A DNA stretch of 64,000 nucleotides, taken from contig CM049307.1 of NCBI GenBank assembly GCA_026874595.1, positions 33,152,862-33,216,861 on the forward strand, written 5' to 3'. Positions 48,384 through 62,300 of the stretch are shown here, in pieces. Position 1 is the stretch's first letter. The number at the start of each line of letters is the position of its first letter. This DNA is from Sipunculus nudus (taxonomy: Eukaryota > Annelida > Sipuncula > Golfingiida > Sipunculidae). The position numbers were made by a program, and so were the translations under genes. The notes under the pieces are model-generated. The model ran no database searches, was not told where the DNA came from, and saw only the letters and a list, made by a program, of their open reading frames with translations.

Positions 48384-48470
48384 GGACATAGCCCAATGGT
48401 TAAGGCATTTGATCATGTCACAGAAAGTCTTTGGTTCAAACCCCTCTGTACCCTCACAGAAAATATGGTG
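48384..48470 (+). mobile_element. tRNA-like SINE head (possible)
   Basis: TAGCCCAATGG at 48389-48399 fits the RNA polymerase III A box (TRGCNNANNGG). GGTTCAAACCC at 48433-48443 fits the B box with one change. The boxes are 44 nt apart, as in tRNA genes. The flanks do not fold into a full cloverleaf, so a tRNA-derived SINE fragment is likelier than a functional tRNA. Confidence 0.5.
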
Positions 48471-49833
48471 AAGTCTCAATAGACATTAACTTTGTCATAA
48501 ATGTATATATGGAAAACCTGAAATCCAGAAGGATTGATCAATCACCTATCATTCTGAAGTGTATAGTGACCTTCATTTTCATACAGTGCACACTACCAAT
48601 GACAAGTTGTCCACCAGTCTTTTAAGGAAAGAAAAATAATGAGCCCTTGGGCACTAGCAATGATTTACAGATTTGTAATACAATCAAAATCGAATATAAA
48701 ATCTTTGTTAAGGTATTTCTCTGGGAATGCCAGTCAGCCAGTTTTGGGTATCAAATTTCTGCCGAATATCATTATAGTACAAGGTCTGGCATCCCACTGG
48801 GCCGCTGATACGCCAGCCAGCTTGTTCAGCACACAGCCACAGGATGAAAGGTGCTGACGCAGACAAAGTCTTTTTTTACCGTTCAGCACAGGTACTTCCA
48901 AGGCTGTTTCAATAAAAACCAGCTTTAGCTAACGGGAGATCCATTAATATGACTGACGGCTGGCTCTGGGCTGATCTTGTTTGTGGGGGGGGGGTTTCTA
49001 CAGGATTAGTTGCCAGGTGACTTGTTTATGACTTTGTTGAGTGGAAATATGCCATATATCAGGGCTCCATTTTGCCTGTTTTCTCAGTTGTATACTTGTA
49101 TTGGGCTACTATTAGCCAGTGATAATTTTTTTTTTCACAAATTGTGTTGGTTTTGGACTGATACTATTGCTTCCTGTGCATTTTCCCCATTCCTCTATTC
49201 TTGAAGTCCTGTAAGGCTAATGACTGCAGACTTGGCATTTCTTCTTAAACTGTGACATATTTATGTGATATGTTTTGTACAATATACCTTTTTCAGTTTC
49301 AGAACTCTGGGCTACATGTCACTGCATTCCACATGTATGAAATCATATGTGATAGCGCAACACTGTGCAAATGTTTACCTTGACTTTCACTACCCCTGCC
49401 CGCCTTATCATGATAATAGGCCGTTAAACTCAAGTCCATTACAAGCTTAATTGCACAAGGCCTTTATTAATAAGCAGATAAATATTCAGAATTAAACTTT
49501 AGTCATTGTACATGGACTGTGCCCCTAGACACTTTATGATAATTAACGTGATGCACTCTCCGGGGGGTCAGATGATGGCGTTTGATGGTCTCTAGAATGG
49601 AGCGAACTGGAGGATCAGGACAAAACCTCAAACTTTGACCAGCCTACAACCCTCTCTTATAGTCACACTGGGAATCAAACCCACCATGAATCAAAGCTTA
49701 TGATTGCTCAATGTCATGAAACACTATAAATAACTAACCAACCTATAGAAAAATTGCAAAGGGGGGGGGGGGGGGGGGAGAGTTGGGATCTTTCAGATTT
49801 TAGTAAATTGAAGAAAGTAGTAAAATATGATCA

Positions 49834-50175
49834 TTAGGCCAAAATAAAAAAAAGGTATGGTTCTCAGGCACTTTTTTTCAGAAATCAATGCGGGCGGGAG
49901 CTTTTTTTATTTTAATTTTTTTGGTATGTTTCGATAAAAATGTCAAATAATAAGGAAAAACATGAAAATAACAGTTTTATTTTGCTTAATAAGTAAAAGC
50001 ACTACAAAACAAAGGAAATTGTATGGTTTTATCTTCTTGAAAGAAAAGTCGGAGCGGGAGCAGCTCAAAATTGGAAAGTTTTTATTGAAAATCAAAATAA
50101 AAAGTTTTTATGCGGGGGTTTAAAATTGATGCGGGCGGTGCCTGAGAACCATACCTTTAATTTTTTTTGGCCTTA
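49834..50175 (+). mobile_element. Family E MITE, copy E2
   Basis: TTAGGCC and A-rich sequence, then AAGGTATGGTTCTCAGGCAC (49852-49871), with its complement at 50138-50157, then T-rich sequence and GGCCTTAA. The interior has GCGGGCGGGAG and GCGGGGGTTTAAAATTGA blocks as in E1. It ends three bases before the B2 hairpin. Confidence 0.85.
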
Positions 50176-50178
50176 ATT

Positions 50179-51515
50179 GTATCCGCCAAAACAGAGTTTG
50201 CGGATACTATGTTTTCAGCTGCACGCCGCCGCCGCCGCGTAGGTTTCCGGAGAACTCCTCCGTAACCGCTGGGCGGAATTTTACGAAACCCGCGATTATG
50301 TTCGGGTCACATGTGAACTGCTGCGCCCTGATTTTGTTTTGACCTCTGACCTTTCCTCTGCGCTCTGCGTCCGTTTGTGCATCTGTTTCCACACATAAAC
50401 CCACATATCTCGGGAACCGTTTGACGGATCAGGAAAATTTTTTTGCACAAATGTAGCCCTTGGAGAGCTTTATAACATTCACAAAAAATGGTGGCGCCAC
50501 CTGCAACCATGTTTGCACAGTGTCCATCTGTTTGTCTGCCTTGGGTTAAAATCACTCATATCTCTGCAGTGACTTGACTAATTCACCTGAAATTTGGCAT
50601 GCGTATACATCCTGGATAGCTTTTCTGATTTTGTGACAGGTGGTGCCACCTACATTCACGTTTACGCTGCAGACATCCAAGCTCATATCTCAGGAACCGT
50701 TTGACCAATCAGGAAAATTTTTTTGCACAAATGTAGCTCTGCAGTGACTCGACTAATTCACCTGAAATTAGGCATGCGTATACATCCTGGATAGCTTTTC
50801 TGATTTTATGACAGGTGGCGCCACCTACATTCACGTTTACGCTGCAGACATCCAAGCTCATATCTCAGGAACCGTTTGACTGATCAGGAAAATTTTTTTG
50901 CACAAATGTAGCCCTTGGAGAGCTTTATAACATACGCAAAACTGGTGGCGCCACCTACAGCCATTTTTGCACAGCTCCTGTCTGTTTGTCTGCGATGGGA
51001 TAAAATCACTCATATCTCGGCAGTGGTTTGACATATCTGGCTTAAATTTTGCAGGTTTATACATCCCCGACAGCTCTCTTGATTTTATGACAGGTGGAGC
51101 CACCTGCATTCTAGTTTATGCAGCAGACATCCAAGCTCATATCTTGGGAACCGTTTGACCGATTGTATAGTTCTCACATAGCTCTTTATCATATGCAAAA
51201 CTGGTGTCGTCACCTGCAACCATTTTTGCTCAGCGTCCATCTGATTGTCTGCCACAGGCTAAAATCACTCATATACATGTAGTGGTTTGACTTATCTGCC
51301 TTAAATTTTGCATATGTATACAACTGGGACGGCTTTCTGGATTTTGTTGTAGGGGGGGCAACCTTCATACACAATTTGGCTGCAGACATCTATGCTAATA
51401 TGCAACACTTCACTCTATTTCCCCTTGCCACTTAATCCATGCCTCACTTCACCTGTTCCACTCTGATTTAGGCTGATACATGTAGTCGCTTGTCGACTAC
51501 CCGTATTCTAGTTTT
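50179..51515 (+). mobile_element. Family B repeat, copy B2
   Basis: The head hairpin GTATCCGCCAAAAC AGA GTTTGCGGATAC is followed by GCCGCCGCCGC and monomers sharing CATATCTCGGGAACCGTTTG and GACAGGTGG..., with exact GGTGGCGCCACC at 50490, 50814 and 50943. It ends GTCGACTACCCGTATTCTAG. Monomer spacing is ~278 bp, with one shortened unit near 50700-50870. Confidence 0.8.
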
Positions 51516-54500
51516 AACCATTGAAGCTTTTCCACCTTTTTTTGGTCATCACCCCCTGTCTGTAGTTTCCTGTCAAACTTGGCTGGAATCACAGCTTTTC
51601 TAATAGTGATCTCTAAAAAAGACCAGTTGCACACAGTGTTGTGAAAAATGATAAGGAAGCTGGAATTTGCAAGTTTTCTATACCTTCCTGTTTGATGCTG
51701 TTTTTTGCAAGCTCTGATATATTTTTTTTGGGGGGGGGGGATATTTCACATACCTTTCAGTTGATACAACAGATCAAGAGAGTATGGAACTTGATATTTG
51801 AAGTCAGCTGATTCGGGGGGAAAAGGGACTCACGAAACCAGGTTGAGTCCAGGAGAGAAAGTAAACTCTTGTCATGGAATTATCAGATTTGACAACATAC
51901 CGGCATTACACTGACACATGCAGAACTATAGAATATATAAAGGGAATATGGGAGGTTACAAATAACACTGATATGTTCAGGTCTATAAATCTGCAAAATT
52001 GTGATCATGATTTGTTAGATTTTCTTACAGTGATAAAAGATTGGTCATCTTTCATATGGAGGGATGAAAGACAAATTTGTAATTTTGAATATAATATCCT
52101 AAATAAAAAAAAAACAAACAAAAGAAATGTGTAGATTAACTTGTCCTTTTGTAATGTGTTTGTTTCATTTTTTCAAGTTTCACCGATTATCAACATATAG
52201 CCACCTTTTATTATAAATGTAGAATGCCAATGTTTCAGTCTCTCTTCCCTAAGATCTTTAAAACTGCTCTGCTAGTTTCACTAAAATCTGTGATAATGTA
52301 GATTATAGTCATCAGATTTTGTATTAGGTTAATTATCTGTTAAACATGTGCTACTTTGCTTTATTTGCACAAGTTTGACCCATTTACCCCATGTCAGGTT
52401 CTAAAGTTGTAATAGGAATGTTCTGGTTTCAAAAGTGAAATTTACAGCAGACAATGCATTATAGTTGTGGAGTTTTTTGACAGGTGGCAGCACATCACAG
52501 GGTCTATATACTGTCAGCTCCTTGCATGCCTTTTTCTAGACCAGCGTAGGTTCCTATAATTTTGTAAGATACTGATATTACACATACCCCAAGCAAAAGC
52601 AACCCCTATTCTGTTTCTCTGTTGTTGACCTTATGTCCAGCTACCGTATTATTGACATGGCCACTGGCAGTTCCAGTAATTTACAGTTGTCACTACAGGT
52701 GGCATCTGTGTGCTCAATTATTGACTCATGTGGTCCTTATCCCTTAGTGAAAGTGGGGGTCCCTGGAGGAGGAAAGTAAAATATTTGCACCCCACAGAAG
52801 AAAATGGTTACTGAACATCAATAAACATGATAAAAATAACAACAAATATCTGTTCCTCGACCCTTTGCAGGTCTCGCCTTGTATATGGATACATGGAGCA
52901 TTAACAAACCTGTGTGTACATTTCTAAATCATATGAAACAAAGCAGTATGTTGACATATATAAATCCATAGTGTTCTGAAATATTAAAAAAGGAAGAGGT
53001 GGCTTTATCTGTGTGGCATTTGGAAGGTTATATGTAGTTTCCAAATATGTGTGTGGTATGGGTTTATTTCCCTTTGCGGTAAATTTGGCCCATTCATTTT
53101 CTACCCTACATCGATTGTCTCCCTTGATATGTAACTAATAAAAATTTTTATAGCAAAAAAAAAACAGGTGGACATGAAAAGTGATGGAACAGAGTCAACA
53201 GACTATAGTGATTCATAGGTGAGCCACTTCAGGTCTGTTCCTGAGAGTCACACAAATATTTAATTCAAGTCAGCTCTTAAACACAGGCAATATGTCAAGT
53301 TATAAATTTTAATGAAACTGTGGTCTGTGGTAAATCAATAAATCAGCTTATTTTAACAGTTGCCTGCCATTCAGAGGAGATATTCTTGGTCATATTGGAG
53401 ACTTAAAACAAGCCATAGAATTATGAAGTCGGGCAGAAAATCATATATAAACACAGAGAACACTTGTACCTTGGCACAGGGATGACTGGAGGAAAGTTGA
53501 AAGAGATTTCTGTTGTCACTTCTATAAATACTTGTGACATTGCTATAAATACTGCTGGGAATTTAACACAGTCATTACTGAAAGTGAAAGCACCCATGTG
53601 ACATGCTGGTTACTGATGCTTAGTGCCATCGCTGTGTAATTATTGATAACTTGTTATTGTTCAGCCCTTGCCATTGCCATCCCCATTGTTGATATCTGTT
53701 TGACTTTTGGCCTGACACTAAGGCCACACCAAAACAAATTGTTCTGTCACAGTGCTGCTGTTTTTCACAGATAAATATTTTGTTTTCTTCAATTAAAGAG
53801 CAACAAGTTCTAGTGTAAGTGTTGCTAAATGCTGTACATACAGCAATGCCCCCCCCCCCCCCAATAACCAAAATGCCTCCAGTTACATGCATCAAAAATT
53901 TTTTAATCTTTGTCTTTATTGGGTGCATCATTCTGAGAACTGTTTCATATTTCTTCAAGTTGGGGAAAATATCAAGCATTTTGTCTTGACCAGTGACTGT
54001 TCAAAGGAGGAAAAAGTTTGCCTGCCATCTCTATATTTTTTATCCCATAGTCTGTAGAGTAATTATCCTTTTGCCTGCCGATAAAACAACATTGTTACAC
54101 AGGTTATACAAGGCCTTACATTTGGATTAAAGGTTGCCTCATTTAAATGTCACATTAACGTTCTGTTCCAGTAATTGGTAACTGTTAAAAAAATTTTAGT
54201 AATAAAACTTACCAGCATTAAACCTTTATTATTAATGTTCAGGTGAGCCATTATGCATCAGATGCACTTAGACTTTGGGAAAATATTTTTATAGGAGTGT
54301 TAGTTAAATACTGCCAGAGTTGTATTTCGGTAATTTCAAGCCGCTGGGAGCGATGAAGTGGAGCTTGCTGTTTGCTCGGTGACCAGCCACTAAATGTCAG
54401 AGATTATTGCTGCCGATGCTTTTCAATAGGAGATGAATTGAGCATTGATTATGGGTTGTGCATTTTGCTGACCCTATGAAGACCCATCAGGGACAGCTGT

Positions 54501-57500
54501 TCCAACATCAAGATATTGGTAGAGCGCTAGGACCCAGCTTTAAATGGGTGCCAGCTGATCATCGAACTAGGATGTAACACGAGTGTGTAAGACACAGTTT
54601 TGGATTTATTGGAGGAGCACTCGAGTGACGCAGTAAGGATCATGATAAATCAAGTGAGTGTGGGTTTTAATTAAACTTACTGTCAGGATTCATGGAATTC
54701 CAAATGAGATCAATAGTTGGCTCTGTGTGTAGTGGCTATGAAACTGCAAAGGTTTATTGCACAATTTATTTTTAGTGTTTTCATAGAGCAATTTCTCACT
54801 CAGTAAAATGTTATTTCCATGTTATCTAGCTTTTTCTGTGAACCAAACTGATTTTCTCATCATTTTAGGTATTATGAAAATGCTTCCTTAATCTTGACTT
54901 TATCACAGGTTATTATCATTTCTTTGACTATGAGGCTCATCTACAAACTGTTTATTGTATTTTTTTTACAAATTTTGGAAAGCTTGATGTTTCAGCAGCT
55001 TTCTTAAAGTTGAAGATATGTGAGCAAATTTTCAGTATGGCTCATGAATTCTCAATATATGTTCCAAATGTGACTAATTTAATACAATGCAAGTTTAAAC
55101 ATCAGATAACACACAAATATGGTTTAGCGTAACTCTAATAAATGATATTCCGCTTTGAGACCAATATTTTTAAACTCCTTTGCTGGAGATTTTAAAGCCT
55201 GGTGATTTAGTAAAGGTATTATTTATTTCCTAGAGAGTATATAAAATTAGCAAATTTTCTAACCACTGGGTTTGATGGGATTCTCATTTACTGTCTGCTA
55301 CCGATTCATGCATTTTACATGAACACTATACATGTGGCCATAGTTGTATCCACTATCTAGTTGCAGCAGCTACAAGCTGTAAATCTAATCTTTGTGAAAT
55401 TCAAGGTGAACATTAAAACCTGGTCATGCCACTTTCATTACATCTTTTACTGAAATCTTTAAAAATTAATTTTGTAAATTTACCTGCAATTTGTAGCATT
55501 CTGAAATTTGGTGTTACACTTCAGACATGTGTAACTGAATACTTTTGAACAGATTTGTCTCTATCTACAAACCCAAACGGTGAATCTCAAACCTTTAGCC
55601 TACATATTGAATAGAAATAATTATTGATTGTTGGTAGTACCCAGGTGTGTTAGAGTATTCTATATTATAAGACAAATTACAGGAGAAATAAGTCAGGTAT
55701 ACAAATGTGGTTCTTAACCTTTAACATTATACATAAATAGATACTAAATTATTTAAATACATTCTGATACAGGGTACTAATTATGATAGATAAAAAAAGA
55801 AGTAAAAGATATGTCAGAGTAAATGGGGAAAGGTTTTGTTCTTGTTGTGATTTTTGTAAAGTTACAGTTCACATATATGTGAAATCAAATTTTCATTTTC
55901 AGGTTTAGAAAGGATCTCTTCAGTGAGTGTAACTATTGACATTCATCTGGAACAGTAGCAATAGGAGCTATTAAACAGTCTGATGTATATTAAATATTTG
56001 ATTTGACATTAACTGTAGTTTGTCCTTTTGTACACAGGTGGCAGCACCATTCATGTTTATCTTCTTGCCACTCTCCATTTTTAAACCTGAAACTTGAAAA
56101 GAGAGGCGCCCTTATTTCATTGTTTGAAGAATATCCACTTACATCTCACAACACTGAAAATAATCTGGTAATCAGTTCTGCCATACTTCAGTGTCTTAAT
56201 AAATACTTTATTCCTGTTTTCATAGAAGTATTTGGTAAATATTTGCTGTCAGATTCTCCATTTGGTAAGTGCTTCTGGCTATGCTCATTGTTTACCTAGC
56301 ACACCAGTAGATGGCGGTACAATCCAGAGCTGGTCCACAGACAGACAGGGTAGTAATCTACCTAAGTGAATGATCAAACATGTTTGCTGGTAGCTGTGTG
56401 CTTTACCAGGCTTTGATGGACTTGTAATTCCCTTAGTGATCATTGGTGAATAATTTCCAGGATCAGCAGATCTAAATGGGGTCGGTTGTGTGCAGTAAGC
56501 TTCAGACAACACCTGGGCTACTGCAGTAAGGGCTGTAGCCTCTCTGCTCCAGCTACCAGCTTGTATGTAGTATAATACAGCATATGTGCTGCTACCTCCA
56601 GTACTGTTGTAGATAACGGGCTGTGCCAGGTGTGAGAAAGTCAGAGCCTGACCTTCCAGGATGGAGGAGGGTTAAAACAAAAAATCCACACAGTAGCAAT
56701 CAGGTACAGCATAAACAACAACAGCGCTGCAGAATAGACTGGCAGCTAGCTTTACAGCTGTTGTTCTGTTGATGATAAAATTTTGCATTTTTATGTGCTT
56801 ACCTGTGTGCAAGTAAAAAATGCTGACCATCCCGGAGCCTGAAATAAATGATGATTTGTTACACCATGTACATGTACAAGGGATCTTTCGGTCCCTGTTT
56901 CTGGATGTTTGTAATCACTTATGATAGTATGAGTTTGAATCTTGATGCATATGTGACTTGTTTAGGACTTCTTACATAGAATCCTTTATTGGTATGATAT
57001 AGTGATTTGTGATATAATAAAGTAGTTTATGATTTAAACTAAATTAAAGCTCAGTTTTGTTGCCACTATGTTCTCACTGCTTTTATGGCAGTATTTAAAA
57101 CTTAAATGAGACAAGTTTACTTGTAGCATTGGACTGTGCAAGCTTTCATTTGGTTCCGAATGTAAGTTCTGTAATTTATCAAATGTGCTATGATTAATCT
57201 TATAAATTTTTGTAGCATATTCATAAAACAGCTTGCAGTACAACAATGTATTCAACAAATGTTCACATATGTTCACATACTTAACTCGCATGCTGTTGCA
57301 GATGACTCACATGCTATTATAGAAAAGTTCATTGTGGATTGCTCATCTGTAAACATGACAACTCATTTGAAACCAAAAAAAATATTATAATGATTCATCA
57401 TAGTCGGATAATTTCTTATTTGGTTGACATAAATAATACTTGTTTTATAATAATCCCTTTTGTAAGGATTGGATGTAATGGACTATAGAACTTGCCTAAA

Positions 57501-58208
57501 ATTTATTTGGTTTAGTGCCAGTGTATACCAAAGGGATTACTGAACAATATTGAGTAGATGTGTCTTTTAATACTGGTTAATATAGCCTACACAATAGTCA
57601 CCCAGTATAATATCAGTCCTCGAAATACTTACATGTGTATTACTGATATAATATTAAGAAGTACAAAAGTAATATATTATTAGACAAAACATCAACAGCC
57701 AGTTTCACTGTTTCTTATCAAGAGCAGTATAATTATTCATATTGCAGTAAAAATTTTATGGGAAAAAATCTTGATATAATCGGTCGTGTTTTTCTCCTTT
57801 TTAAGTTCTTTATTTTAAGGACTACCAGTTGTTCATGGTCACTTTTTTCAGTGTTTATCAAATTATGAAGATAAGAGTAAAAATTGCTAAGAAGCCTTCT
57901 AGATTACAGGTTAAATATATAGTTGACAAGAACTAATCCATCAGTCAAATGGTAAAACATTACAAGTTAAGGCACAAGAGTAAGATAGGAGCGGTAAGAC
58001 ATAGCTTCTTTGGTAAGGAACAAGACTCCACGGTAGAACATTACCTTATTCTCCAATCAGGGAAAATGGAGATATCCTGATTGAAACTTAGAAATTAAAA
58101 AATTGTTCTATTGCCTTATCTGAAGCTTTTGCCCACAGGATTATGCCTACCCCCTAATACACAGAAAACCTGATATCCAGAAGTTGAAATATCAATCATA
58201 TCATATTT
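51516..58208. other. Intronic sequence, nothing recognised
   Basis: AT-rich, with a G tract at about 51730-51740 and a C tract at 53850-53861. Near 54600-54655 GGAGCACTCGAGTGACGCAG precedes ATGATAAATCAA and a GTGAGT donor, which could be a non-coding or alternative first exon, but there is no protein support. Confidence 0.35.
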
Positions 58209-58554
58209 GTATCCGCCAAAACAAAGTTTTGCGGATACTGTTTTTGACTGGGTTTCGCCGCCGCTGCTGCTGCATTCGTTTCCAGAAAACTCCTCTGAGA
58301 CTACTGGACTGATTTTTCTGAAACTTACACTAATTATCGGGTCACATGTGAACTGATGCCTAACCAATTGGTGTTGACCTCTGACCTTTCCTCTCTGCCC
58401 AGCGTTCGTTTGTGCGTCTGTTTCCGCACACAAACCCACATATCTGGGGAACCCTTTGATCGATCAGGAAAAATATTTTGTACAAATGTAGCCCTTGGAC
58501 AGCTTTATAACAAACAAAAAAATTGGTGGAGCCACCTGCAACCATGTTTGCACG
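58209..58554 (+). mobile_element. Family B repeat, truncated copy B3
   Basis: The best-preserved head hairpin, GTATCCGCCAAAAC AAA GTTTTGCGGATAC (58209-58238), is followed by the first monomer (CATATCTGGGGAACC, GGTGGAGCCACCTG). It stops at TTTGCACG, where unrelated CATGCCGGTTT-containing sequence begins. Confidence 0.75.
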
Positions 58555-59357
58555 GGTACATGCCGGTTTGCAGAATGCCTGAATGCCAACTACCACCATG
58601 CCGATTCCTTTTTGCCGAAATGCCGGTTTCCCGACTATGTCAATACAACTGTAATAAGAAGATGGTTTGGGGATATGATGTTTGAAATACATGCTAAGCT
58701 AAAATTCATAATGTTGTATTGAGAATAGGAGGAAATAGTTGTATCTCAGGCTGGAATTTGAAGGTTCAAAGCAGGACTCGGCAATAGCCTGGGGGGCCCA
58801 TGTATCATGGCCGACTGACTTCACCCACACCTGGCAGTCGGCATGTCGGCTCACCATACACAGCTAGGTTAACATAAGAGAGGCAGGCTTCCTCAGACAA
58901 ATTAAACCTTTAGTAATGGTCTTATTTTACATTGTGTTTGCTTTGTGGAAGCATAAATACGAAAAGACAAGATATGTAAAAGGGATGTTAGACCTATCAT
59001 TGAACGAAAGCCTTAATTTTACATTTTTTTAATTAGAGAGGGTTTGAAAATGGTTCTGTTGGATATTTACAAATAAAAAAAAAATGCACACTGCATTATT
59101 TAGTGATAAATATTGAAATGCACATTAATCAGCACTCTCCTATTACTGATACATTTCAATTAAAATTTATGAATCAACTGAACTATTCTGTTTAAGGAAT
59201 TCAGCAGATAATCTTGGGATCTTCAGTTAATAATCAACGGTCGGCTACTGGATGTGTCACAAATATGAACACACTGTTCAGTTGTATTTTAGTTCGATAT
59301 TTTGTTTAAGTGTTCCATAGTACCATGAAGATATATATAATATTATGAGATAAAACA
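58555..59357. other. Intronic sequence, nothing recognised
   Basis: Contains clustered CATGCCG/GCCGGTTT words (58558-58630) and GCCGAC/GTCGGC words near 58810-58850. Otherwise nothing is assigned. Confidence 0.35.
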
Positions 59358-62300
59358 TTTTTAGCTCAGCTGACTATAAGTCATCTGAGCTATAGTCGTG
59401 GTCCATTGTCCGTCGGTCTGTCCGTCCGTCTTGCCGTTCGTCCGTCCGGATGTCCGTTCATAAGACTGGCACGTTTCGACACCATTGGACCTACGAATCT
59501 GAAATTCGGCATACAGTTAGATGTCCCCAAAATCTCCTACCATGCCGAAAATTGGGTCAGTAGAAGATATTAAGAGATATTAAGGAAAAACCTCAATTTT
59601 TTATTAGAAATCTATTTTTACACTTCAGGACTGGCTAATATCAAAACCACTCGTCTGGTTTTCTTCATATTTACCATAAATATTCCTGTACTTGCCAGAA
59701 ATTAAGTCAGTATTATTTCATTTAAAAAAGTATAAGCCCAAACATAATGGACTTTGTAAAAAAATCAGGAAAGATATTTGGTCACTTAAGACCAAAAGTG
59801 TTGAAGGTAGGGACTTTTTTTCGGTAATACAACTTTAATTAATCAAAATTTAATTGTATACCAAAAATTAGATCAAAATCTGTTAAATTTTTTTAAATAT
59901 TGGCAAAATATTGGTACCTTAAATTTTGCCCAACTTTGGCCACTTAACGTTTTTTTCCTGTAAGTACTGTGGATTTCATTTTCACAGCATGTACACATAA
60001 GGATTTAATCTGTTTAAATCTGAAATTTGAAAATAAAAGCTGCAAAATTAGGCTAGTTATTGAATTTTTTTGGAGGCTCTTGTTGTATTCCCTTATATTG
60101 TCAAGCAGTCCACTTTGATGACTGTAGGTCATTCAGTGCACATCTCTATGCTCCCCAGGCTGTTGGCATAATGTTAGATGTCCCCAAAATCTCCTACCGT
60201 ACCGAAAAATGTGTCATTAGGACTTCGTTCCTTCGAGAAATTAAGGAAAAACCTCTGTTCCATAAAAAAAGCCATTGTTACACTTCAAGGCTGCCTAATA
60301 TCAAAACTACTGATCTGTTTTTGATCATATTTAGTATTCACATTCTTTCATACATTTTCTATGAACATACCAAAAATTAGGTCAGTATTGGGTATTATTT
60401 TGAAGTTATGGTCCAAAATATAATGCAATTTTAAAAAAAAACAGGAAATATATTTACTCACCTAACATGAGAATTGCTGAACCTAGAGTTTTTTTCAGGA
60501 ATATAACTTTATTTAATCAAGATTCAATTGTTAACCAAAATTAGATCTGAATTTTTGAAAATTTTCAAGTTATTAGCATAAATAAAAAATCAATACCTTA
60601 AATTTTGTCCAACTTTGGCAATGGCACGTTTTTTCCCTGTAAGCACTGTTGATTTAATTTTCACAGCATATATACATAAGGATTTAATCTTTTAAAATCT
60701 GAAATTTCAAAGAAATTGATTGGAAAGAATAGCTTTTATTCACGTTTTCATTCATACACCATGTCAAGTGTTGTTTACATCTAGCCCACCTAGTAGTACA
60801 GCCTTCACTTGCATTATGTAACCTACCCCAGGCAGCTTGCCTTGGCTCAGCTTGGCCACTACCAGCAGGCTTCCCCTCAGCCCTGCACTCCCCCCCCCCA
60901 CCCCCCCAGATGGTGCATAAACTAGATGAATGTTATTATTTTCTGTATTTGATTCATTCTTTTTCTAGGCCTGGCTACATTTTAGATTTTGTATTGTACC
61001 ACCAGGGTTACAATGATTAAAGTGTACATTTAATTGTGTCCACAAAGTGGTGTATTGCTATGAAAGTGTGGATGTTCATCAGATAAGTAATTCCTTACTT
61101 CAGAAGAGTAAAACCTTCACCAGGTGTGAAATTGACTATTAATTCCAGTAATAAATTAAAACTGGGATAGTAATTAGCACAATGATATTGTTTGTCCCTC
61201 ATTCAACCAACAGTGTGTATACTTTATTTGAAAAAAATGTTTTATTTTATCAAATTTACTGAATCTTTTATTTTATTTTGGTGAATAAAATTAAGCATGT
61301 ACTGAAAAATCCAATGTGCAAAACTTTTTAATAGTGATTCAAGAAATATTCTTGTAGATGCCATGTTGTGGCATTATTTTCTTTTAAATTCAGTTTAAAC
61401 ATTTGTGATTTAAAAATAATAAAATATATTTGTATGCATAATATGACCCAATATGAGCTACACTCTGGATATATAATGATTGCAATTTTTGCAACAATTC
61501 TAATATTTTAACTTATAGTTTGTTTTTTACTCTGTATATATAATGATTGCAACTTTTGCAACAATTCTAATATTTTAACTTATATTTTCAGGTTTTTTAT
61601 TAAAAATTTATAAAACCTGTAAATAAAAAAAAATGATTCAGATAAAAACTTCTTAATGAAAAAAGTGGATATGCTAAAAAAATAGGCTTATATATAAACT
61701 TAAATGCATTATTCCCTTGAAAGTGAAATAAAGGTATTAGTCCATTCTGTCCACTTGCCTGTCCATCTGTAAATTTTCATATGCATCACAGTATCTCAAA
61801 ACTTTTACTGTTTTTCTTCATGACAGTCTTGTCAAAGTATTAGTTTGCAGTCATATATTTAGAACTTTACTATAACCAAGTAGGAGGGCCCCTTTCCTCT
61901 TAGCTTTTCATATTCTTATATAAATGAAAAACATTACAATAGAATATTTCTACATCCACCTTCGTGCTGCCCTCACTTTTCCCGGTGTCAGTCTTAATGA
62001 GCAGGGTCTGAATGGGCGTGCTGCTTTTGAGCGTGGTTCTAATGCGCGCGGTCTGGATGGGTGCGTGCCCTAATTAGGTCTTGATGGGCGTGGGCCGTCT
62101 GGCCGTGTTGCACTATGTGAATGGAGAGGAACGCTGGTATCTTTGATATTCCTTCACTTATATCAATAAACAATTCTTAAAATAACTAAGGAGTATGACT
62201 GGCCATGTACGACCATGTAAACAGAGATTAGCGTCAGTATTTTTTTTACGAACCGTCAGTGATATCGTTTAACAATCATGGAAAACAACAAAGCTGTACC

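Noticed and set aside
54600-54660. ATGATAAATCAA followed by GTGAGT, considered as an alternative first exon
   Set aside because: Only four codons, with no family support and no way to check phase against a known second exon.
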